Source: Apoderus coryli
Lineage: Eukaryota > Arthropoda > Insecta > Coleoptera > Attelabidae
DNA: 64,000 nt
Reading direction: 5' to 3'
Assembly: GCA_911728435.2 (NCBI GenBank)
Contig: OU452208.1
Location: 4,464,001-4,528,000, forward strand
Shown: piece by piece, positions 34,401 through 46,400 of the stretch
Numbering within the stretch: position 1 is the stretch's first letter
Layout of the letters: the number at the start of each line of letters is the position of its first letter
Made by a program: the position numbers and the translations under genes
The notes under the pieces: model-generated
What the model saw: only the letters and a program-made list of their open reading frames with translations
Database searches by the model: none
What the model was told of the DNA's origin: nothing

Positions 34401-37400
34401 CGTACGCACGCACATAAAGAATTCTGCCTAAAGAATAAACGGTTATATCGAGTGACCGATCAAGGAAAACGATGGGTAAATCCTAAGAGTGTGAGAAGAA
34501 GAATTTTAATGTTTGATCATGATGGAAGCGGTGACTTCCCGTGGATAAGACGTTGAAAGCGATTTGGGAACTTACGACCTCAAGTCTTGTTTGGGTCTCT
34601 ACAATATAGCACTATCTGGAAAGCCTAGCGGTAGCCTACATCCAATTGAAAAAGCAAAAATTATTCTTACCTGATAGTCGCCGTTTTTCTGTTTCCTGAA
34701 AGCTATTCCCAACGCCAAGACAGGGCCAGTTATTACATTCATGTCAGAAAGTATAGAGATGTTTGTGGTACCTCGAAGGGTTATTTGCGATAATGGTAGT
34801 GCTTTTACGAGCAATCGGTTTACGGAATTTTGTTTAGAATTGAATATAAAACGTCTGCTAGGCGCCACTGCAACTTCCAGGGCTAACGGCCAAGTGGAGC
34901 GCATGAATCGTTCTAGTCTTTCGGTTTTAACGGCTTCGACTGACGATGAAAGACGTTGAGACGAGGAAGTAAGTAAGATAAGCAGATGTAGTTTTCTTCG
35001 GTATCGACCACGTGGTATTAACAATGCTTTTCTCAGTACTGAGGTATGCCTAGATGAATGCGAATATTTCACTACGTTGAGAGATGATGTTTCTAACGAT
35101 GGCAAAAGCAGAAAGCCTTGAAGTATAAGGGTCCCTGGCCGTTACATGGTAAACGAATTGACGGGATCGATACGTGCGAGGACGGCTTATATAGGAATAT
35201 GTCCCTCACAACGAGAGCGATTCTGAAAGCGAATCACTTCTATCGTTTGTGTTCTCAGGTGAAGATACTTCACGAGGACGTGAAGCAGATTAGGTTAGCC
35301 GACTGTAAATTACGAAAGGAAATATTCAAATATATAAATATTTGATACATTTTACTATTATTATTATATTATTCCCTATTTCATATTTTTTTTGTGTTTA
35401 TGTATGTACCCAAACCCGTTTTTGTGGGATGAGTAATGACAATTTTAATAATAATTATTATAATTATATTATCTTCATTATTTCTAATAAACTAACGTAA
35501 CAAACTACTTTATTCAAAAATTATAAAAGAAAATATTGCTAGAGCTGGGATTCGAACCCAGAACTTTCCGCATGCGAAGCGTACGGTCTCTCAATGACGC
35601 CAAAAACCTTTTATCAAATTACTGTATTTTATTCTAATAAGAGTTAAAGGTTCCAACTACCTAACTGGTGAAATTTTAAACGCAATTTTCTCGAGAACTA
35701 TGGGGGAAAATATAAAAGCAACATTAAAGTATAGTTAATAATCAGATTGTTTTCCTTATATTACGAGTGAGTTAACAATTGCAAGGTTATTTTTTTGTAT
35801 TTCTTTTACATTTGCAGACAATGTATGTGCTGTTATCGCGACACAAAGAATCTGGAAAGATTCAGTTATATATCACAGGGCCTGATATTCATGGCTGTAT
35901 CAGAATTGAAACTGTTAGCCGAAAAGTCTATCAATGCAACAGAGAGAAATGATGAAAATACCGATGAAAAAATGACACAAGAAAACAGCAACAACACTAC
36001 ACCGGATGATGAGAAAGAAAATAGCGAAGTTATAGAACGCGACAAATTATTGATCTTAATTTCGAAGATATTCCAATCGAATTTCCCGTTATATGTTGCA
36101 TTTAAGCATACAATTCAAACGAAGATTGACGAATTAACTCCACAAGACATGAATAGTTTAAATATGTTTTGTGATTTGCATGATTCAGAAATACCGATAT
36201 ACTTGTTGAAGAATGTGAGCTGGTTTTGTAAAATCGGTGGATTGTTAGCTATGACGACTTGTTTTACTCAGCTTTCTCCTGGATTACTACCAGTTTCTAC
36301 TGCGCATGCTATGATTTCTGTCGGTAAGTAGCAAGAAATTCGTAAATTAAGTCTCCCGCCAGGGAATTCGGGCGTGTATAGTGTTGGCAATATGATATGA
36401 TGGAGTTGTTGCTTCTCGTTCGGCCATCGTTTGTGAATTGTGTTTCACCAGGCATATTGCCTGCTCACACTAGATGTCGCCAAAAACATCTTGTTAACTA
36501 TAAAATTATTTTTGACAGTTCTATAACGAGCGTTTTATAACGGTGTACCTTCCTTTATGTATTTGGAAATAAAAGCAGACAACAAAATACTAAAAATATA
36601 TATTTTTCTTTTTTCTTGGACTCTTCTTTAATATTTTATAAATGGATTTCTTTCTTGAGATGAGGTTCCAATTAAAACAAATTGCAGGTGAAACACTTTT
36701 GTCATTTCATGCCAGTTTACAACGTTTCGGCAAAGCATAATTGCCTTCTTCAGATACAATTTAAATCGTCTCTTATTCACCATAGACGTTCAATTTTTCA
36801 TACATTACATTTAACCTGGAGAAGGTAATTATGCGTTGCCGAAACGTTGTACAAATTGCAGGTGAAACAACTTTGTTATTCCATGTCAGTTTACAACGTT
36901 TCGCCAACGCATAATTACCTTCTTCAGGTCTATTCTAAATCGTCTCTTATTCACCACAGGCCTTCAATTTTTCATACATTAAATTTAACCTGAAGAACGC
37001 AATTATGCGTTGTCGAAACGTTGTACAAATTGCAGGTTAAATAACTTTGTTATTTCATGTCAGTTTACAACGTTTCGGCAACGCATAATTGCCTTCTTCA
37101 GGTACATTCTAAATCGTCTGCTGAATAAGAGACGATTTAGAACGTTTTAATTGGAACCTCATCCCATCATGGTTCCTTAACTTAACAAATTATGATCTTC
37201 ATGATTATTTACTCTCTAATCTTTTTCAGTATGTAATTTGAAACTTTGGATGAACTATAAGAGTATGGTGTCAATGTTGGTACCTCTGAGGTCTTGTGTT
37301 CTGCGGTATATGTGTAAACTGTCAGACCAGGATTTACGTACGCCCACAATTAAAAGTATGGCAGGTAAGTTTTTTGTATCATAGATAGATTACCAAGTTG

Positions 37401-40400
37401 TGAAGAGATTGTGTACGTAAGGCAAGTGAGCAAATTGGTTAAGGGCAAGTAAGCATCCCATAGAGACTTATTGCATATTTGATTCTAAAATAATCCTAAA
37501 GAATTTTATTTGTTTATTATTTTTTGTTTCGGCAATTTATTTAAATACAACATCAAAAAACATTAAAAAGGTTAAATCAAAAATATTGTAAATATTAAGA
37601 AAATCTAATATACAGCGGTCCCATTTTGGCTGCCCTTACGGGATATCTTGGTTATTTTTAAAGATAGAACCGTGTGTGTTCGCGAACCTTTTCTGTAAAA
37701 CGAAATATGTGGCAAACAAAATGGTCGTAGCTCTCTTAGCTTCCAAGTTACAGGGTGATATTGAATATATTGAATTATGGGACCCTCTTTCTATCTCGGT
37801 TACCTAACTTAGCGGAAGATAAAAACTGACCCTGGTTTTTTTTATGAGGAAAATGATTTCAGTGATATAAATCAAACTTATGATTTTTTAAATTATGGAC
37901 ACAACTGAGGATTGTTTCTTCGGAGAGGAGAATTTATAATAGGGTTATCCTTCTCTTAAACTCCGCATTCCTGTAGAAAGAAATCTTACCCCTAAATCCT
38001 CCCAGTCTGACCAATAATAAGTATTAAGGAGGTAGAATTTAATCGAAGATGGTTTCCCGATTTCTCTATGCTAATTGGTTATTAATATAATAAGAATATT
38101 ACACAATTATCCCCACCTCGGGATTATTTAGTTGTGGTGGTTGCTAATTTTGCATTCTCTTATTATTTCCAATTGGCGATTCTTAATTAGGAAGGGTAAA
38201 ATGCAAGAATAGCGACGTTTGCATTTTTCTTATGATTTTTCCCTACCCCTGAATGTGGAGGATAGGAGGCAAGGATCTAGATTCTCGAGCATCATACATA
38301 CTAATTTTCTCTTTGTAGATTTTATGTGGAACGCCATTAAAGATCCGCTCGACTCTCCTGTGGCATTCGACGTTGATGGTCTGGACTTGGCCTTTAAGTA
38401 CTTCACTTCCAGCACCCTGACAATGCGGTTAGCAGGCATCACTCAAATCAACAATCAAATCGGCGTTCTAGCCGAAATATGTGTTGGTGAAACACTACCG
38501 GAAGCTGACGCAGTCCCACGTCATATGGCTGACTGGCTAATCAACAACAACATCATCTCACATATATTTGGTCCAAATCTGCATGTAGAAGTCATCAAAC
38601 AGAGTCATATTATTCTTAATTTCCTTGCCATGGAAGGCAGAATAACCTGCGAGCATATGGACGTGATTTGGGCGGCAGCCCAATTGAAGCACTGCTCGAA
38701 ACCGGTGCATGATCTGCTGCCAGGTCTAGTGAAGCATTTGGCACCAGCGCCAACGATGCATTTGTATAATTTGTTAACCAAATTGGAACCAAAAGACCAT
38801 ACGGAACAAACTTTGTATTTGGCGTCGGCACTGATTAAAGCTGTGTGGTCGAAGAATTGTACTGAAGTTGGATTGATTAATGTAGCTGCTACTAATGCTG
38901 GTATTACGTTGCATAAATGTGTTACGTCCTCTGAGAATAGTGTTAGTTTGGAACCGAGTAACTCTGAGGAAGAGCAGGGCGATAGTTCTGGTCATTCGGA
39001 GAGCCATAAATCGGATAGTGAAGAGGTGGAGGCGGTGGAAATTGAGGATGAAGCAATAGGAGATAATAATGGTAAGCATAGATTGATTTCTTGTTAAAGG
39101 TAAACAGAGGCGTGAGACCAAAAAGGTGTGAGGTAATTTGTAACATGTAATTTGACATTTCCATTGATGTTAGAAATGGTAGCTTCAACATTACAAACAG
39201 GAGGTTAACCATGAATAAATGTTTCTTTGAAGCAACATGGATTGGGAATTTCGTCCTCACATTTATCGAGCACCAATACAGTTGTAGCTCGAAGGAACGG
39301 CCGGTGAAAGTATGGCGGTTGACACATATTCCCAATATACAAAATCTTTTTAGAATGTAGCAAGCCATACCATTATCGTTGGTGCAGTTAAGATCCAAGT
39401 GGTTTATGCTGGGCCTCGTCCCCATTCTGCACTTTGCCGATTGGTGGATTAATGTTGTTTAACCTTATAGGGCCTCCACCTTGCAAACTGGCACGAAGAG
39501 TTGCAAACTGTGAGGCAGGTAGTAGCACAGATACAGAACTCGATGGTGTTCCAATTATTAAAACAACCCCTTCTACGAGTGGTGTAATGACGACACCATC
39601 GTCATCGGACATAGTTAAATGGTCGACAGTTAAGGGTAAACGTGATAAACGGGCCCATATCCGCAAAAAGTCCGGTGTAAATATGAATGTTTTACCTGCT
39701 GGTGTTGAAACTATAGGTGAGAATAAGTCGGTAAATATATTAAATGTAAATTAAATACACTGTGTCCAAGATATGAATGGGATAGCATTGAAATCTTGTA
39801 AACGGCAGGAGTTACAATGTCGGCACACTTTAAATACCTTTTAAATGGTGTTTTCAAAATTAGACTAACTTTAACCGTTTTCGAGAATTTTTGAAAACAT
39901 TATTTTTTGCGACTTTAGTTTTTATTTATTTCTGGAATTATTTTTACGGATTTAAGCACTTTCTCATTGTTACTGTTTGAGGAGAAAAAGATAGCGTTTT
40001 CAAATTCTCACTACGACGTTTCGTTTTTGAAAAACCATCATCAACTTGGTTTTTTTCAATACGGCCTGAACTTTTTATTTTTAAATTTAAAGCCATTTTC
40101 AATTCAAAAATAGGTGGTATATCCCAGGTAATGGGTTAAACAAGTTTTCAATGTTTTTATCTGTTATTTAAAATTATTCAAGACAAATCGCCATAGTTTG
40201 GCACTTAACTGACTGAATGCAGAGTAGTAGGTTTTGGAAAAACATGCATTCGTCGTTACTCACAATTAGTTATTATTATTTTATCTCTACGCGGTTTTTT
40301 AAATTTAATTACAATGAAACAATTTCGTCGTCTACACTATTAATTTTAAAAATCTGTATTCAAAGGGACATGTTTCAGAGTCCCAGCTGCCTTTAAATAT

Positions 40401-43400
40401 CGCAACTATGGTGGAGTTAAATCCGCATATAGCGGATAGCAACAAACTTGTTAAGGGCTCTGCTCTCTGATTATGGAACAAGTTTGTTAAGGGCTCTGCC
40501 TATATGTCGATTAACTCCACCATAGTTGCGATATTTTAAGGCTGATGATGGAGCTGGGACTCCGAAACATGTCCCTTTGAATAAAGATTTTTAAAATTAA
40601 TAGTGGAGACGACGAAATTGTTTCATTGTAATTAAATTACACTCCACTGCATAAAATGGATTATTTCTTATTTTTTTTTAATTTAGTTGCATTTTTTGTG
40701 CTTTTTGGATTATTAAAGAAACGCCTTTCTCTAATGAATGTTTTATGCAAAATAAGTGCCAAACTATGGCGATTTTTCTTGAATAATTTTAAAGAACAGC
40801 TAGAAACACTGAAAACTTGTTTAAACCATTACGTGTGATCCACCTATTTTTGATTTGAAAATGGCTTTAAATTTAAAAATAAAAAATCCAGGGCCGTATT
40901 GAAAAAAAAACATGTTGATGATGGTTTTTCAAAAACGAAACGTCGTAGTGAAAATTTGTAAACGCTATATTTTTCACCTCAAAAGATAACAATGAGAAAG
41001 TGCTTTTCATTTTTTTAGAAATAAAAACTAAAATCACAAAAAATTGTTTTTTCAAAAATTCTCGAAAACGGCTAAAGTTAGGTTAATTTTGAAAACACCA
41101 TTTAAAAGGTGTTTAAATTGTACAGCTTTTCTCTAATGATGATAATTTTTATGGAAAAGTCAGTTAATATCCTGTCTATAAAATATCTCTTGCTATACGA
41201 GGTTTGCCATAGAAATAGTGTACATTATGCTCAAGTAACACTAATACCAATCGGAGCTCGATCTGTGGGGAATACGAACTTTGTGCTCTCGGCGGCACAT
41301 TTTAGAGATTCCCGTCCCCGCATCATTTTCTCATACTATGAAGCGTTTCTGTTGCTAGCTGATACCTAGACGGTTGCTCCGCGGGCAGTTCGTCCTCCAT
41401 TTATGTTCAACCGTCTCGAAAATTCGTGTGCCACCTCTGTACTGTGCTACGAGCCACACACGCTTTCGGGTACTTTTTAGAACGCACTATTTCCATGCTT
41501 TGTTAAAAATCCGACCAGACCAGACTCGTTTTCTTTTTGTTTGTTTTTTTTTTTTGGTATTTAGTAACGTATTCTTAAGACTTCAAACTTCGCAGTGACG
41601 CTTCGATCAGTTGTTTACCACAACTAGATTGCAACTTTTGTTAAATTAATCAATAATTGATCATTATCAAAATCTTGATAATATATCACCAGCAATAATT
41701 GATATTTCGGAAGCAAAACATCCATGCCAAATATATTGTAATGCATTCCTACATCACTCATCAGTCGAAGACGCCGTCTGTTGGATGTCTAGTGTGACAG
41801 AGGCTATTTCGTGGCTTTCTATTTATACAAACCGAGAAGCTTCTACGTTTTAAAAATGTCCCTATCTGAGTGAAAACCTAAATTGTGTGAGCAAAAGGAA
41901 GGTATATGGAAAACTACTAGAAAACAATCCATTCTAAGAAAAAATAATTATCATTCAATATAATAATCTAATACGAGAGTTGAAAGACAACAAGATGTTT
42001 TGGCGACATCTAGTGTGAGCAGGCAATATGCCCGGTGAAACACAGTTCACAAACGCCCGAATTCCCTAGCGGGAGGTTTTATTTACGAATTACGAAGCAT
42101 GGTAGTGTGAAGTGTGAATGTAATGTAATTGAATCTGTTGGTATCAGACTTCTTAAATGTTGATCTGGGCACTCCTCAGGGAAGTATACTCGGCCCATTG
42201 CTATTTTTACTTTATATTAACGATCTTCCTGCAAATATCACACACGGTTTTCAGTACATGTATGCTGATGACACCACTCTTTTATTATATGACAGGGATC
42301 CTGAAATTCTAAAACATAAGATAAATGTCACGCTCGATGAGTTTCGAATGTGGTGTCGGAGTAAGGGTATGTGTGTTTCTAAATCTCCTGCAATTCCTAA
42401 CCAGAAAACCGTATGTCCTACCTGCCTCTAGTGTCTTATAATTGATATGCTCAGCAAACGTAAATTTTGAATCAAATATAATTCCTAAATCAGTGATAGA
42501 TTAACATCGTGAGATTTGCACCTGATCAATGGAATAAACGTAATCAATGATCACCCTCTTGCGCGTAAAACTGATATATTTGCACTTCGACGGATTAAGT
42601 GAAAGTTTATTTAGTACGCACCATTGATGCACCAGCTCCAAATTGTTCTGTAGGTTAGCACAGTCAACGATACTATCAATAGAACTGTACAATTTAAGAT
42701 CATCCGAAAACATCAGCCGATCACAATTCATTCCATTCTCCAGGTCATTGATAAATAACGTAAAAAAAAGGGGTCCAAGGTTCGATCCCTGAGGCACTCC
42801 TGAAGAAGCTGTATATGTATGAGACTGGTAGCCATTGTGAGAAACATACTGAGGTCTATTTTTCAAGTATGACTGAAGAAACAATTTTAGCTTTAAAACA
42901 AAACCAAACTGGTCAAATTTTCGCATCAAAATGCCGTGATCCATTCTGTCAAATGTCTTAGTGAAATCTGTATATATTAGATCAATTTGGCCTCCACGAT
43001 CTAAAACCTCAGAAACATTTTCAGAAAAAACCGCTAGATTAGACACAGTAGATCTATGGGAAAAGAAACCATGTTGTACAGTGGAAATCTGATTTCTAAC
43101 AAAACTATAAATACGATCATATAGTACAGACTCAAAAATTTTTGCAAAATTCGACAGAATGGGAATCGGGCGATAGTTATCAATCACAGATCTGTCACCC
43201 GACTTTAGGGTACATAGTCTCAATAATATGTTAGCGTAGTACTACCAATTTTTTAGTGAAAATTGTTTTTAATATACCTGTCATCTAATTTGATGTACAG
43301 TTCTTATAATTTGAGTATAAGTAATAATTTATTGTTTAACAGGGACTAGTAGTAGCCAGGATGAAGCTGAAGGTGATGATTCGCCTTCCAAGTTGAGGAA

Positions 43401-46400
43401 GAGAAGAAAATTATTGACCAAAACACGTGTTAAACGACAGAAAGGAAGTAACAACAACAACAACAATAATAACAACAAACGCATTGTTACTAGGATTACA
43501 GGTCAGTGAAAGTGATTATCTGTATGTAAACGGTATTTCAAATTGAGCGCCTTTTTTAATAAATAAAAGTAATGGATTTTCACTTTATTGGTATAATATT
43601 ATCTGACAAATGACTACCTCTTGCTGCGTCACTTTGGTTAACTCTTTGTTAAGATTTGGTCATAATTCAGGATCTATTTCACCAATGACAAATCATTTTA
43701 TCCTTTAGTACAGGAATCGATTGTGCACTTGTTTTATTTAACCCCAAAGAAAATAGTCCAATGATGTAAGATCACATGATCGTGGAGGTCAATTAACATC
43801 ACATTTTCTTGCGAAAAAAAAATCCAGGAAATGTTTCAGTAGAGCATTTGCACAATCGTGTTAAAACCATATATATCCTAGATTAATTGAAAGAGTCGTT
43901 TTACCACTTCAAAACACTTTTTGTTTATAAATCTCGACCGGCGTTTTGCCAACACTATTATCATCCTCAGTAGAGAACTTAAAACTGTAAGTTAAACCAT
44001 TCTTTCAATATTTTTTTTAAAGGGTCCGTACGACCTAAGTCGCGCGCAATCAGCGCATGGCCAAAAATAGCGTTTCGTTTTAGAACTACACACTCAAATA
44101 TAACATGGTAAGCTGGTTCAACTGCCCCATTACACAATCTGCATGGCAGGTCCCCGTTATACAGCCCCATCTCTAGGTGGTCTCTCAGAGCGCAATGCCC
44201 AGTAAGGAGTCCCATAGTTATTCGTATCTGACTCCTGCTTAATGATAGCAGTTTTCAGTGCGTTTTGTTGCTGCACCAGGTATAAACCTCTTCCCATGCT
44301 CCTGCTTGGGAAATGTTCCCAATATCTCTGGTGCTCGCTTCTGGCCCAGCACTTGAGGCGTTCCCTCGCCGTTCTTTTAGACAAGCCCAGCGCAGGTTCC
44401 GTGCCAGTATATGTGGTTTCAGAGGCTTGTCTAGCCAGCCAATCCGCTCTCTCGTTGCCTTCTATTTCCGAGTGCCTCGGGACCCACATTAGATTAACCC
44501 TATTGTGGTCCGCCAAGGCCCTAAGTTCTGTTTGGCATTCCCATACCGCCGCCTGGCTATCTGATTATATATTTCAATATTACTCTACTCCAAAGGTTCT
44601 ACTCATCAATTCCTCTCTCTCTTCTTGGAGGCCATACCGAGAAGAGAGAGAGAGTGAGAATTCCTAGATCAATATCATTCAGGTTATACCACAAATGCTG
44701 AGTTGATATGTCACGATATCGAACAGCATTGCCAGCAACATTTTCAAAGACATACGGGCAAATTACACCACCATAATGCTCACCAAACCGTGACTTGTCG
44801 AGAATGTACAGGATTTTCGTGAATCACTCATGGATGGATTTTTTTCACCCAAAATATAACAGTTTTGTTTATTCATTGAAATTTTTAATTTTCACAGAAC
44901 GCTGCCTTCCTTAAAATAATTTAATAATTTGAACGCGTAGTATTGTGTACGAAGCAATATTTTAAGGCTGTCATACATTCCTAAATGTCCCAATACCCAG
45001 AGGAAAGAAAACTAGTCTTCATAGTAGAAGTTTCCATCTGAAGAAACCCGTCAAAGATACAACAATATGTTAAGTCCTTGTTGATTATTATCTTTGATTA
45101 TTAAGCAGCTTATATGCTGACGCTTTAAAAAGAAAATGGTTCCATTTTGGTCGGGACTGGCTTCTTCACCACGATAATGCACCAGCGAACTTTGTTGAAT
45201 AGTTTTTAGCAAAACACAAAATTACTCAACTTTTCGAGCCTCTATACAGTCCCAACTTGCATCGCAGGCTTTTCGCTGTTACCAGGATTAGGCATTCCGG
45301 TGGAAGGACTCCGATTCGTCGAATTAGAGACACAACGAATCCTCTGAAGGCCATTCCGAAAACTGACGTCGAGTCAGCGATTGGAGCGTATTGTTCAATT
45401 AATACCAAAGCGGATTATGGAATAAACCTCAATTCGTTGTATTTGTTTCTCCTGATCATGGAACTCTTATATTTACTCAGTTTAATTAATATGCTTATTA
45501 TATTTTCGTATTGCTTAGCAATTGTCCAACTTGTTTAATTAACAATTTTACTAGAAGAGTTGTAATTTTATTAGGTATTGAAGCTTTAAGTGAGGTGGAC
45601 ATTGAGAGCGAACATGACCTGAAGCATTTGTCTACTGCTAATGCAAATAATGTAGTAAAATCAGCAATTGTTCTACCAGCTCAAATTAATAATCTGGTGA
45701 ATACTACGCTAAAATCTGGTGTTTATCTTGAAGAGAGCTCGTCCTGTAGTGATTTAGGCAAAGATGCGGTTAGTATTGAGCAACACCATGAGACGGCATG
45801 TAGTAATTATCTGGCTTTACACGCCGGTGCTGGACATAATCTGGATTTATTGAGTGGTGAAGAAGCAGAAGTTGAAGGTAAATCAATTAAGAAATCATTT
45901 AACAACTAGTTGGTTGACAATGAAGCATGGGATTTATTACTTTTTATATCTGTTTAAAGGAAAAAATCGATTAATCACAAACGTTGTCCTTGTTACAGTT
46001 TGTGGATTTTGATGTATTTTCAGTGTTGCTAATAAGAAACTACTTAAATAAAAGGTGTCAAAGTCACACCGCTGTTCTTGATGTTGTAAACAAGATCCAG
46101 ATCGAGAGTGAGGCCAGAGAAGTAGTCACCACTCTTGGCGAGCCGTACTGCCTGTAATCGCAACAGGCGACAACTAACGACTTTGATCTCGTTTTACGTC
46201 GCACTGGAGGGCTCCATCCTGTCCTCACGCATTCATTGACACCCCAGCAACATATTGCAGCAGTTCTCCAATCGTGGTAGACACTATGCCATTGAGTCAG
46301 ACTTCAGTTTCTGTCAGGTGTCGTGTGATTGCTGATGTGCAGCAGCAGCAACGAAGGAGAAGTCCAAACGTCACCATCAAAAGTCCTGCGGCGATCCGGG

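Noticed and set aside
34599..35105. 168-codon - strand frame as a gene
   Set aside because: It lies antisense to the integrase-like region of the decayed LTR element and has no family resemblance.
38774..39425. Long - strand frames of 115 and 160 codons opposite USP34 exon 5
   Set aside because: They are antisense of conserved USP34 coding sequence and resemble no family.
39388..39666. Open frames on the - strand opposite the USP34 exon at 39471-39716
   Set aside because: Shadow of a real exon; the + strand reading continues USP34 in phase at both splice sites.
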